The translations under genes and the position numbers were made by a program. From Streptomyces viridosporus (GTDB taxonomy: Bacteria; Actinomycetota; Actinomycetes; Streptomycetales; Streptomycetaceae), in the NCBI RefSeq assembly GCF_002078235.1, contig NZ_MSGP01000062.1, positions 1-60,004 on the forward strand: DNA of 60,004 nucleotides. The letters are read 5' to 3'. Positions 48,071 to 56,143 of the stretch are shown here, piece by piece. Numbering within the stretch: position 1 is the stretch's first letter; the number at the start of each line of letters is the position of its first letter. The notes beneath the pieces were generated by a model. The model searched no databases and was not told where the DNA came from. It worked only from the letters and a program-made list of their open reading frames with translations.

Positions 48071-49546
48071 GTGAGCATTTCCGAGCCCTTGGACGATCCG
48101 TGGGCCGACAGCGGCCCCAGTGATCGTCTGCCCGCCTCCCGCCGCGAAGGCGGCGGCCGTGGCCGCGACGAGCAGCACGACCGTGGCCGGGACAGCGGTG
48201 TGTGGGACGGCGGAGGCTCCGCGTTCGAGCGGGTGCCGCCGCAGGACCTCGAGGCCGAGCAGTCCGTTCTGGGCGGCATGCTGCTGTCCAAGGACGCCAT
48301 CGCCGACGTCGTCGAGATCCTCAAGGGCCACGACTTCTACAAGCCGGCCCACGAGACCGTCTACACGGCCATCCTCGACGTCTACGCCAGGGGCGAGCCG
48401 GCCGACCCCATCACGATCGCCTCGGAGCTGACCAAGCGGGGCGAGATCAACAAGGTCGGCGGGGCCTCGTACCTGCACACCCTCGTCCAGACGGTGCCCA
48501 CGGCGGCCAACGCGGCGTACTACGCGGAGATCGTGCACGAGCGTGCCGTGCTGCGCCGTCTGGTCGAGGCCGGTACGCGCATCACGCAGATGGGATACGC
48601 GGCCGACGACGACGTCGACGAGATCGTCAACCGGGCCCAGGCCGAGATCTACGCGGTCACCGAGCAGCGCACCAGCGAGGACTACCTCCCGCTCGGCGAC
48701 ATCATGGAGGGCGCGCTCGACGAGATCGAGGCGATCGGATCGCGCAGCGGTGAGATGACCGGTGTGCCGACCGGGTTCACCGACTTCGACTCGCTGACCA
48801 ACGGCCTGCATCCGGGACAGATGATCGTCATCGCCGCGCGTCCCGCGATGGGCAAGTCGACGCTCGCGCTGGACTTCGCGCGGGCCGCGTCGATCAAGCA
48901 CAACCTGCCGAGCGTCATCTTCTCGCTCGAGATGGGGCGCAACGAGATCGCGATGCGCCTGCTGTCCGCCGAGGCCAGGGTCGCCCTGCACCACATGCGG
49001 TCCGGCACGATGACCGACGAGGACTGGACGCGCCTGGCACGCCGGATGCCGGACGTCTCGGCGGCGCCGCTCTACATCGACGACTCCCCGAACCTGTCGA
49101 TGATGGAGATCCGCGCGAAGTGCCGCCGTCTGAAGCAGCGCAACGACCTGAAGCTGGTCATCATCGACTACCTCCAGCTGATGCAGTCCGGCGGCTCCAA
49201 ACGCGCCGAGAGCCGTCAGCAGGAGGTCTCGGACATGTCCCGTAACCTCAAGCTGCTCGCCAAGGAGCTGGAGATCCCGGTCATCGCCCTCTCCCAGCTC
49301 AACCGTGGTCCCGAGCAGCGCACCGACAAGAAGCCGATGGTCTCCGACCTGCGTGAGTCCGGGTCCATCGAGCAGGATGCCGACATGGTCATCCTGCTGC
49401 ACCGCGAGGACGCCTACGAGAAGGAGTCCCCGCGCGCGGGCGAGGCCGACCTCATCGTGGCCAAGCACCGAAACGGCCCGACCGCGACGATCACGGTCGC
49501 CTTCCAGGGCCACTACTCGCGCTTCGTGGACATGGCACAGACCTGA
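48071..49546 (+). CDS. dnaB: Replicative DNA helicase DnaB
   Basis: DnaB is the hexameric helicase of the replication fork. The 491 residues begin with GTG after GGGAGGAGG. An acidic, disordered N-terminus of about 50 residues precedes the conserved N-terminal domain (RVPPQDLEAEQSVLGGMLL). The RecA-like domain has Walker A RPAMGKST, then Walker B-type VIIDYLQLM and SQLNRGPEQR. No intein interrupts it, unlike the mycobacterial dnaB. It lies about 37 kb from oriC, and a DnaA-box cluster upstream suggests coupling to initiation control. Confidence 0.97.
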   Translation: MSISEPLDDPWADSGPSDRLPASRREGGGRGRDEQHDRGRDSGVWDGGGSAFERVPPQDLEAEQSVLGGMLLSKDAIADVVEILKGHDFYKPAHETVYTAILDVYARGEPADPITIASELTKRGEINKVGGASYLHTLVQTVPTAANAAYYAEIVHERAVLRRLVEAGTRITQMGYAADDDVDEIVNRAQAEIYAVTEQRTSEDYLPLGDIMEGALDEIEAIGSRSGEMTGVPTGFTDFDSLTNGLHPGQMIVIAARPAMGKSTLALDFARAASIKHNLPSVIFSLEMGRNEIAMRLLSAEARVALHHMRSGTMTDEDWTRLARRMPDVSAAPLYIDDSPNLSMMEIRAKCRRLKQRNDLKLVIIDYLQLMQSGGSKRAESRQQEVSDMSRNLKLLAKELEIPVIALSQLNRGPEQRTDKKPMVSDLRESGSIEQDADMVILLHREDAYEKESPRAGEADLIVAKHRNGPTATITVAFQGHYSRFVDMAQT

Positions 49547-49920
49547 TCGGGTTTCCGCGGGGTCTCCGGCGCCATGTCATTTCCCCGAGGTGGTCGGGAC
49601 GTTCCGAGCGCCGCGCTCACTGCTGTCGGCCTGGTCCACCACCCCGCGGAGGGGTGGCACCGGTCATGCGGAGGTCGTCACCGGGCCCTGCTGACAGGAG
49701 CAGCAGTCGCCCACCACGGGCCCGGGGACCTCGGCCGGCCGACCTTCCGGAGTTCGCACCGGGCGGGAGCCCGGTGAAGCTGAAGCGTGGCCGACGGAGT
49801 CGTACGGGGTGATCCGGTGGCCGTGGGGGAGCCGCACGCTCCCTCTTCCCCTCTTCCCACGCGGTCCTGTCACCGCTCGGGGGGCAACGGAGGATGTGAA
49901 GTTCCTGGTGGACTGAGGGC
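49547..49920. other. Intergenic region after dnaB
   Basis: This 374-bp stretch holds no convincing gene. A 7-bp GC stem (49639-49645 with 49651-49657, loop GCGGA) could be the dnaB terminator, and a second 8-bp hairpin lies at 49757-49776. Promoter elements for the next gene were not recognised. Confidence 0.6.
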
Positions 49921-51309
49921 ATGACGACACCTCAGGAAGAACTGTTGCCGGGAACGCGTCGTGCACTGCTGCACCGGATCGCCGTCGCCCAGGCGGAAGG
50001 GCGTGCGCCGTCGCTCGTCGCGACCGTGGTGCGGGGTGGGGAAGCCGTGTGGACGGGGGCACGGACATCGGTGGAGGGGCAGGCTCCGGACGGGAACGTC
50101 CAGTACCGGATCGGTTCGATCACCAAGACCTTCACCGCTGTTCTGGTCCTCCGGCTCCGCGACGAGGGGGTGCTCGATCTCGGCGACCCCTTGGAGGAGC
50201 ACCTGCCGGGGACGGGCGCGGGCGAGGCGACCATCGCCGAACTGCTCGCACACAGCGGCGGGCTGGCCGCCGAGACACCCGGCCCTTGGTGGGAGCGGAC
50301 CCCCGGCACCCTGCGGCCCGACCTCGCCGACGTGCTGGGCGAGCGGCCCTTCGTGCACCCCGTCGGCCGGCGGTTCCACTACTCGAACCCCGGATACGCG
50401 TTGCTCGGTGCACTGGTCGAGAAGGTGCGCGGCGCCTCGTGGGAGGAGGTGCTTCGGCGCGAAGTGCTCGAACCCCTGGGGCTGCGTCGTACGAGCGTGC
50501 ATCCCGAGGCGCCGCACGCGGAGGGCTGGGCGGTGCATCCGTGGGCCGACGTGATGCTGCCTGAGCCCGTGGAGGATCTCGGACGGATGGGGCCCGCCGG
50601 GCAACTGTGGTCCACCACCGATGACTTGGCGCGCTTCGCGGCCTTCCTGGCCGGCGGTGACGACCGGGTGCTGAGCGCCGAGTCGTTGCGGGAGATGAGG
50701 ACACCGGCGGCGTCGATGGGGACGGCGGACGTGGCGAGCGGCTATGCGTACTGTCTGGGCCTGGAGATCCGCCACCAGGACGGGCGGACTCTCGTCGGGC
50801 ACACCGGGTCGCTGCCGGGCTTTCTCGCCTGCCTGGTGATCAGCGTGGTGGACGATGTCGCCGCGGTGGTCCTGGCCAACTGCACCTCGGGGCCGGCGCC
50901 GTTCACGGTCGCCGCCGATCTCGTCCGGATCGTCGCGGAGGCGGAGCCTCGCATCCCCGCTCCCTGGCGGCCGCTGCGGGAAGCCGAACCGGCGGCGGTA
51001 CTGGAGTTGGTGGGGCAGTGGTACTGGGGCACCCAGGCCTTCGCGCTGCGGTGGTCGGCCGATGATGGCGTCTCGCTGGAACCGCTGTCCGGCATCGGCC
51101 GGCGTTCGCGCTTCCGTTCGAACGGGGACGGTACCTGGACGGGTCTGGAGGGCTACTACGCCGGAGAGCTCCTGAAGCCCGTACGGCGACCGGACGGGTC
51201 GGTGAGCCACCTCGACCTCGGGTCGTTCGTGTTCACGCGTCAGCCGTACGACGAAAGGGCTCCCGTGCCGGGTGGAGTGGAACCGGGCGGGTGGCAGGGG
51301 ATCCGGTAG
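49921..51309 (+). CDS. Serine hydrolase of the beta-lactamase/PBP4* fold
   Basis: This 462-residue protein starts at ATG 49921. The N-terminal domain (about 1-330) is a class C beta-lactamase fold: SITK near residue 65 is the SxxK nucleophile motif, YSN (HYSNPGY, near 159) the second motif, and GHTG (near 296) replaces KTG. A C-terminal beta-rich domain of about 100 residues follows. No signal peptide is seen, so it is probably cytoplasmic and more likely an esterase or D-aminopeptidase than a drug-resistance enzyme. Confidence 0.85.
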   Translation: MTTPQEELLPGTRRALLHRIAVAQAEGRAPSLVATVVRGGEAVWTGARTSVEGQAPDGNVQYRIGSITKTFTAVLVLRLRDEGVLDLGDPLEEHLPGTGAGEATIAELLAHSGGLAAETPGPWWERTPGTLRPDLADVLGERPFVHPVGRRFHYSNPGYALLGALVEKVRGASWEEVLRREVLEPLGLRRTSVHPEAPHAEGWAVHPWADVMLPEPVEDLGRMGPAGQLWSTTDDLARFAAFLAGGDDRVLSAESLREMRTPAASMGTADVASGYAYCLGLEIRHQDGRTLVGHTGSLPGFLACLVISVVDDVAAVVLANCTSGPAPFTVAADLVRIVAEAEPRIPAPWRPLREAEPAAVLELVGQWYWGTQAFALRWSADDGVSLEPLSGIGRRSRFRSNGDGTWTGLEGYYAGELLKPVRRPDGSVSHLDLGSFVFTRQPYDERAPVPGGVEPGGWQGIR

Positions 51310-51339
51310 GCCGGTGGGCCCCGGTTGTCCGGGGCCTGG

Positions 51340-51373
51340 GAGGGGCTCTGTTCCACGTGGAACAGAGCCCCTC
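51340..51373. terminator. Perfect palindromic terminator with a parS-like apex
   Basis: A 34-bp perfect palindrome (GAGGGGCTCTGTTCCAC and its complement) lies between the convergent serine hydrolase and GNAT genes. The central 14 bp (51350-51363), GTTCCACGTGGAAC, equal parS with a T-to-C change in both arms. It probably terminates both genes; ParB binding is uncertain. Confidence 0.75.
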
Positions 51374-51382
51374 GTCCCGCTG

Positions 51383-51835
51383 TCACAGCTGCAGCTTGAA
51401 ACCCACGTGTGAGGCCGTGAAGCCGAGTCGCTCATAGAAGCGGTGGGCATCGGTGCGGGTGTTGTCGGAGGTCAGCTGGACCAAGTGACAGCCGTGGCGA
51501 CGGGAGGCGTCGATCGCCCACTCGATGAGCCGGGTTCCCAGGCCGCTGCCGCGCTCGTCGGCGTGGATGCGAACCCCCTCGATGATCGCCCTGGTGGCGC
51601 CACGACGGGACAGCCCGGGAACGATCGTGAGCTGGAGCGTGCCGACGACACGGTCTCCGCGGACGGCGACGACCAGGTTCTGGTTCGGGTCCGTGCTGAG
51701 CCGTTCCAGGGCGGCCAGGTACGGACCGAGGTCGTCCGGCGACTCGCGCTGCGCGCCCAGAGGGTCATCCGCGAGCATGCCGACGATCGCGGGGATGTCG
51801 GCGGCCGCCGCGGCACGTATGTCAAGGTCTCCCAT
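51383..51835 (-). CDS. GNAT family N-acetyltransferase
   Basis: This 150-residue protein starts at ATG 51835 (GGGTGG upstream); an in-frame GTG 9 nt earlier is possible. The acetyl-CoA motif A is VRIHADERGSGLGTRLIEWA, and the family's late motif AHRFYERLGFTASHVGFKL is present. It looks like a complete small-molecule or peptide N-acetyltransferase; the substrate is unknown. It is convergent with the serine hydrolase gene. Confidence 0.88.
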   Translation of the reverse strand: MGDLDIRAAAAADIPAIVGMLADDPLGAQRESPDDLGPYLAALERLSTDPNQNLVVAVRGDRVVGTLQLTIVPGLSRRGATRAIIEGVRIHADERGSGLGTRLIEWAIDASRRHGCHLVQLTSDNTRTDAHRFYERLGFTASHVGFKLQL

Positions 51836-51892
51836 GTCGGCCACCCTACGCAGGCGCGGCCGGAACGGGTGATGCCGATTCCGGCGCGACCG

Positions 51893-52357
51893 TCAGGCGG
51901 GTACGGGAGCCTTCAGCGTCTCCACCGCCCTGACCAGCGGGGCCAGTTCCGGGTTCTCCGCCGCCTCGTCGAGGGCTTCGCGCAGGGCGGTGTCATTGGT
52001 CGGCCGGGCCTCCTCCAGGAGCTTGAGGCCGGACTCCGTCACGTTGGTGTAGATGCCGCGCCGGTCAGTGGGGCACAGATAGCGCTCCAGCAGGCCGCGG
52101 TCCTCGAGCCGCGTGACCAGGCGGGTGGTCGCGCTCTGGCTGAGTACGACCGCGTCGGCGACCTGCTTCATCTGCAGATGGCCGCCCTCGCCGTCGTGCT
52201 GCCGGCTCAACACGTCGAGCAGGGAGTACTCCCGCGCGCTCAGGTCGTGCCGGGCCTGAAGGGCGCGCTCGATGTGCGTCTCGATCTTTCCGTGCAGCAG
52301 GGAGAGGGCGCACCAGCCCTGGGCGAGGGCGGTGAGTGCGGGGTCCGTGGCTGTCAT
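51893..52357 (-). CDS. MarR family transcriptional regulator
   Basis: This 154-residue protein starts at ATG 52357, after GGAGGAAA. The winged helix-turn-helix spans about 40-115 (LSAREYSLLDVLSRQ, then VVLSQSATTRLVTRLEDRGL and the wing DRRGIYTNVTESG). It is divergent from an MFS exporter across an AT-rich 140-bp region, the classic MarR-repressor/efflux-pump arrangement, so it probably represses both. The ligand is unknown. Confidence 0.9.
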   Translation of the reverse strand: MTATDPALTALAQGWCALSLLHGKIETHIERALQARHDLSAREYSLLDVLSRQHDGEGGHLQMKQVADAVVLSQSATTRLVTRLEDRGLLERYLCPTDRRGIYTNVTESGLKLLEEARPTNDTALREALDEAAENPELAPLVRAVETLKAPVPA

Positions 52358-52404
52358 GGCGTTTCCTCCGTCCAGGAGCTGCTGACACCAGGGTAGAGCA
52401 AGGG

Positions 52405-52452
52405 CGCAATATACGGCGTTTGCAAATAACCCGCGTGTGCAATTATTGTGAT
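52405..52452. promoter_or_regulatory. AT-rich MarR/MFS operator region
   Basis: This stretch is markedly AT-rich for the window. It contains the inverted repeat TTGCA (52420-52424) and TGCAA (52438-52442), plus CAAATAA and TTATTG halves. It lies between the divergent MarR and MFS genes and is the best place for the repressor to bind and for both promoters. Confidence 0.5.
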
Positions 52453-52497
52453 GACACCTAAAGCGCTCCTGCAACTACTTGGAAGGTCCACTCTCCC

Positions 52498-53706
52498 ATG
52501 CCTCTCGCGCTTCTGGCCCTCGCGATCGGGGCCTTCGGGATCGGAACGACGGAATTCGTGATCATGGGCTTGCTGCCCGAGGTCGCGGGTGACTTCGGTG
52601 TCTCCATCCCCACAGCCGGCCATCTGGTGACCGGCTACGCCCTGGGCGTCGTGTTCGGCGCACCGCTGATGACCGTGCTCGGCACCAAGGTCTCCCGCAA
52701 GCGCATGCTGATGCTGCTCATGGGCCTGTTCATCGCCGGAAACCTGCTCTCGGCGCTGGCCCCGGTCTTCGGCGTCATGCTGATCGGGCGGGTGGTCGCC
52801 TCACTGGCCCACGGTGCCTTCTTCGGCATCGGTTCGGTGGTCGCGGCCGATCTGGTCGCCCCGGACAAGAAGGCCGGAGCCATCGCCATGATGTTCACGG
52901 GGCTGACCGTCGCCAACGTCATCGGCGTCCCGCTGGGCACGCTCATCGGGCAGTCCATCGGCTGGCGCGTCACCTTCGGTGTCGTCGCCGCCCTCGGTCT
53001 CGTCGGTCTGGCCGGCATCGCCCGGCTCGTGCCCGACATGTCCAAGCCCGAGGGCGTACGGCTGCGCCACGAGCTGGCCGCCTTCAAGAACGTCCAGGTT
53101 CTGCTCGCCATGGCGATGACCGTCCTCGGTTTCGGCGGCGTCTTCGCGGCCATCACCTACATCGCGCCGATGATGACCCACGTCGCCGGCTTCGCCGACG
53201 GATCCGTCACCTGGCTGCTGGTCCTCTTCGGCCTCGGCATGGTCGGCGGCAACCTCATCGGCGGCAGGTACGCCGACCGCGCCCTGATGCCGATGCTGTA
53301 CGTGTCGCTGGGCGCCCTTGCCGTCGTCCTCGCGCTCTTCACCCTGACCGCGCACAACAAGATCGTCGCGGCCGTCACCATCGCCCTGATCGGTGCCCTG
53401 GGCTTCGCCACGGTTCCGCCGCTGCAGAAGCGTGTTCTCGACCAGGCGCACGGTGCCCCCACCCTGGCCTCGGCCGTGAACATCGGTGCCTTCAACCTCG
53501 GCAACGCGCTGTCCGCCTGGCTCGGCGGCATCGTGATCGCCGCGGGCCTCGGTTACACCGCGCCCAACTGGGTCGGCGCACTCCTTGCCGCCAGTGCCCT
53601 GGTACTGGCCTTCGTCTCGGCCGCCCTCGAGCGCCGCGACCAGGTCACCGGCACCGTGCCCGCCGGCTCGGTGCCCGCAGGGGAGCGGACCGCCGTCTCC
53701 CACTGA
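52498..53706 (+). CDS. MFS transporter, DHA1 family, probable efflux pump
   Basis: This 402-residue protein has twelve membrane segments, beginning LLALAIGAFGIGTTEFVIMG, a signature of the AraJ/PbuE/chloramphenicol-type DHA1 group. The motif-A loop GTKVSRKRMLMLLMGLF follows helix 2. It is likely an exporter of drugs, nucleosides or sugars under the divergent MarR regulator. The HbpS-like gene follows on the same strand, but a hairpin lies between. Confidence 0.9.
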   Translation: MPLALLALAIGAFGIGTTEFVIMGLLPEVAGDFGVSIPTAGHLVTGYALGVVFGAPLMTVLGTKVSRKRMLMLLMGLFIAGNLLSALAPVFGVMLIGRVVASLAHGAFFGIGSVVAADLVAPDKKAGAIAMMFTGLTVANVIGVPLGTLIGQSIGWRVTFGVVAALGLVGLAGIARLVPDMSKPEGVRLRHELAAFKNVQVLLAMAMTVLGFGGVFAAITYIAPMMTHVAGFADGSVTWLLVLFGLGMVGGNLIGGRYADRALMPMLYVSLGALAVVLALFTLTAHNKIVAAVTIALIGALGFATVPPLQKRVLDQAHGAPTLASAVNIGAFNLGNALSAWLGGIVIAAGLGYTAPNWVGALLAASALVLAFVSAALERRDQVTGTVPAGSVPAGERTAVSH

Positions 53707-53724
53707 TCCGCGGGACCCGCCCGG

Positions 53725-53748
53725 TGCGGGGCCAGGGCCGCCCCCGCA
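53725..53748 (+). terminator. Probable terminator after the MFS gene
   Basis: TGCGGGG (53725-53731) pairs with CCCCGCA (53742-53748) around a 10-nt loop, 19 nt after the stop. Moderate evidence only. Confidence 0.5.
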
Positions 53749-53810
53749 TCCGTCCGTGCTTCCTTCCACCGCACAACCGACCACACCCGTACTCCGAGGA
53801 GAACCTCTTC

Positions 53811-54230
53811 ATGAGCACCATCGCCGTCGCCCCGCTCACCATCGCGGACGCCGAAACCCTCATCACCGCCGCACACCGGGCCGCCGAGGCCACCGGTGTC
53901 ACGGTCAGCGTCACCGTCCTCGACGCCGGTGGGAACCTGCTCGCGTTCCGGAGGGACGACCGCGCCGTGCTGATCTCCGGCGAGACCAGCACCCGCAAGG
54001 CGTACACCGCTCTCCAGCTGGACGCGCCCACCGCCGACCTCGTGGACGCCGTGCAGCCCGGGGGCCTCTTCCACACCCTTCCCACCGCGCTCGACCGGCC
54101 GCTGCTGTTCATCGCCGGGGGTGTGCCCATCCGGCGCGACGGCCGGCTGATCGGTGCGATCGGCGTCGGCGGCGGGGCCCCGGAGCAGGACCACGCCTTC
54201 GCCACGTCCGCCGTGGAGACCCTCGCCTGA
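53811..54230 (+). CDS. HbpS/GlcG-like heme-binding family protein (DUF336)
   Basis: From ATG 53811, after GAGGAG, this is a 139-residue protein of the GlcG/HbpS (PF03928) family. The core shows TVSVTVLDAGGNLLAFRRDD, then GGVPIRRDGRLIGAIGVGGG and a C-terminal helix. HbpS of S. reticuli is secreted and senses heme and redox stress with SenS-SenR. This protein has no signal peptide and no neighbouring sensor kinase, so it is probably cytoplasmic with a different role. A 17-bp hairpin terminator follows. Confidence 0.8.
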   Translation: MSTIAVAPLTIADAETLITAAHRAAEATGVTVSVTVLDAGGNLLAFRRDDRAVLISGETSTRKAYTALQLDAPTADLVDAVQPGGLFHTLPTALDRPLLFIAGGVPIRRDGRLIGAIGVGGGAPEQDHAFATSAVETLA

Positions 54231-54242
54231 CGACGGGCCCCG

Positions 54243-54295
54243 CGACACGACGATGCCGGTTCCCGATCCTGTCGGGCGCCGGCGTCGTCGTGTCG
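54243..54295. terminator. Long hairpin terminator between convergent genes
   Basis: A 17-bp stem (54243-54259 with 54279-54295, one T-G wobble) is topped by an internal loop and a second 5-bp stem (54262-54266 with 54272-54276). It separates the convergent HbpS-like and GNAT genes. Confidence 0.85.
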
Positions 54296-54327
54296 GCGGA
54301 CGGGTGTCAGGTCTCGGCGGTCAGACG

Positions 54328-55194
54328 TCAGCCCGCCGCGACCGTCACCGGGGCGAACCGGCGTCCCCAGTCCCCGGGCAGCTCCGTGATTCCGTAGGTC
54401 ATGACGGCATGGAGCGTGACGGACGCCAGCCCGTGCTCCTTCGCCCAGCCCAGCAGCTCTTCGTGCCGTACGTCGATGTCGGTGCGCAGTGGCCGGTCCG
54501 TGTGGGCGGCGAGGGAGGCGAGGAGCGCCTGAGCCGTCGGGGTGTCGCGGGCGATCAGCGGGCCGACGACATGGGTGTCCATGTTGGGCCAGGCGGCCGC
54601 ATATCCGATGAGCCGTCCGTCCTCCTCGGCGACCCGCAACCGGTCGGCGAAGGCGGGCAAGCGGGCGATGACGTGGGTGCGGTCGGTCCCGAACACCTCC
54701 TCGTCCAGCCGGAGGATCGCGGGGAGGTCCTCGGCGGTCGCGGCACGGGTGGCGACCTCGTGCTGTGCTCCTGTGGGGACGAAGCGACCTCGCAGCATCT
54801 CCGCCCGGCCGGTGACCTTGAAGCCCAGTTCCTCGTAGAGAGGACGGCCGTAAGGGGTCGCGTACAGAGTGAGCGGCGTGGTGCCCATCGACGAGAGGAC
54901 GTGGCGCATCAGCCGACGCCCCACCCCCTGACGGGCATGCCGTTCGGCGACCAGGACCATGCCGATGGCTCCCAGGTCGGGACGCTCCTGTGGCCCGTAC
55001 TCGGTGACGACGCAGGCGGTCACCAGACCACCCTCGGGGTCGTCGATGCCGTAACCCTTTCCGGCCGAGAGGAGGAGTCCCCACTTGTGCTCCTCCCGCG
55101 GCCACCCCCGGTCCTCGGACAAGTCGGCGCAGGCGGTGAGATCGCGGAGCGTCAGACGGCGGATGGGCAGAGAGATAAGGGAAGGTGTCGACAC
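54328..55194 (-). CDS. Two-domain GNAT acetyltransferase
   Basis: The GTG at 55194 gives 288 residues; the open frame continues upstream through a parS site, which is not coding. The N-terminal GNAT domain has motif A AERHARQGVGRRLMRHVLSS at about 82-101. The C-terminal domain of about 130 residues resembles the Acetyltransf_18 fold (TAEDLPAILRLDEEVFG, then LIGYAAAWPNMD). Substrate unknown. The gene is convergent with the HbpS-like gene. Confidence 0.82.
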   Translation of the reverse strand: MSTPSLISLPIRRLTLRDLTACADLSEDRGWPREEHKWGLLLSAGKGYGIDDPEGGLVTACVVTEYGPQERPDLGAIGMVLVAERHARQGVGRRLMRHVLSSMGTTPLTLYATPYGRPLYEELGFKVTGRAEMLRGRFVPTGAQHEVATRAATAEDLPAILRLDEEVFGTDRTHVIARLPAFADRLRVAEEDGRLIGYAAAWPNMDTHVVGPLIARDTPTAQALLASLAAHTDRPLRTDIDVRHEELLGWAKEHGLASVTLHAVMTYGITELPGDWGRRFAPVTVAAG

Positions 55195-55304
55195 GCAGGT
55201 CAGGCTGTCCGACCGGGGGCAGGGACGTCCACCTGTTTCCGGAGGCTCGGCCCGCTTTCGGCCATGCCGCGGCCGATGACGGAACGCGTGCCCGGGCGGG
55301 GGAT

Positions 55305-55318
55305 GTTTCACGTGAAAC
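55305..55318. other. parS: parS centromere site
   Basis: Perfect GTTTCACGTGAAAC in the 379-bp gene-free region between the GNAT and Nudix genes, about 44 kb from oriC. Confidence 0.97.
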
Positions 55319-55412
55319 CGCAAGGACGCCCCATAGACCGTTTCTCCCGCCACGCCGGGAGATCGGGGCGGAGCTCACACGGAACGATGACCACCGCGCC
55401 CTGGTGTCGCTG

Positions 55413-55473
55413 TCCCTTCCTTCCTTTCTTTCCTTCTTCATGGAACGGCTCATCCTTCGTGGAACGGCTCATC
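55413..55473. repeat. Polypyrimidine tract and 14-bp direct repeat
   Basis: A 27-nt run of pure pyrimidines (55413-55439) is followed by two direct copies of TGGAACGGCTCATC (55441-55454 and 55460-55473), 19 bp apart. The region (55195-55573) has no gene and otherwise holds only the parS site. Confidence 0.85.
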
Positions 55474-55573
55474 GGCTGGGGTGCACACGCGATGTGCGGG
55501 TCACGTTTCCCCGCCGGACCGTTCATGGAGCCGGTGGGCCCGGCAGGCGTGCCCAACGCGGCGGCCTCGGACG

Positions 55574-56056
55574 TCAGCCGAGGTCGGGGGCGTGCATCGC
55601 GCGTACACCCTCGATGTTGCCGTCGAGATAGTGCCGCAGCGAGAGCGGTACGAGATGGACCGAGGCGATGCCGACACGGGTGAACGGCACACGGACGATC
55701 TCGTACTCGCCGGCGGGTTCGTCGACCTCCGGCCCGTGCCGGAGGGACGGATCCATGGATGCCAGGCGGCACACGAAGAAGTGCTGCACCTTCACACCGG
55801 TGGTGCCTCCGTCCTCACCGATGTGCTCCACGGTGTCGACGAAACAGGGCACCACATCGGTGATCTTGGCACCGAGTTCCTCGTACACCTCTCGGTGCAG
55901 GGCGTCGACGACTGTCGGGTCATCCGGCTCGACTCCGCCGCCGGGGGTGACCCAGTAGGGATCCACGCCGGGCTTGGTGCGCTTGATCAGGATCAGATGG
56001 TCGTCGTCCAGCAGAACGGCACGAGCGGTGCGCTTGACCACGGGTCGGACGGTCAT
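55574..56056 (-). CDS. Nudix hydrolase
   Basis: This 160-residue protein has a Nudix box around residues 39-62, ending REVYEELGA with the metal-binding REVYEE intact. The first glutamate of the G-x5-E part is replaced: the segment reads GVEPDDPTVVDALH. The N-terminus TVRPVVKRTARAVLLDDDHL is typical. Substrates of such enzymes are nucleoside diphosphate derivatives; the exact one cannot be told. Start is ATG 56056. Confidence 0.88.
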   Translation of the reverse strand: MTVRPVVKRTARAVLLDDDHLILIKRTKPGVDPYWVTPGGGVEPDDPTVVDALHREVYEELGAKITDVVPCFVDTVEHIGEDGGTTGVKVQHFFVCRLASMDPSLRHGPEVDEPAGEYEIVRVPFTRVGIASVHLVPLSLRHYLDGNIEGVRAMHAPDLG

Positions 56057-56077
56057 GGGGGAAATGTGGCCCGGATG

Positions 56078-56091
56078 GTTCCACGTGAAAC
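56078..56091. other. parS-like site with one mismatch
   Basis: GTTCCACGTGAAAC differs from parS by one T-to-C change in the left arm. It lies between the Nudix and LysR genes. The same change in both arms is seen at 51350. Confidence 0.65.
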
Positions 56092-56143
56092 CTCGCGCAA
56101 CGTCATCAACCGGGTTCCCGGAACGGGTCGTCCGTCCGGAAGG

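Noticed and set aside
49547..49920. Hidden gene or RNA after dnaB
   Set aside because: Frames here are short and biased, and no known RNA fold was recognised beyond simple hairpins.
53645..55453. 602-codon minus-strand frame starting MSRSMKKERKEGRDS
   Set aside because: It overlaps the MFS, HbpS-like and GNAT genes, and its start is the polypurine complement of the pyrimidine tract.
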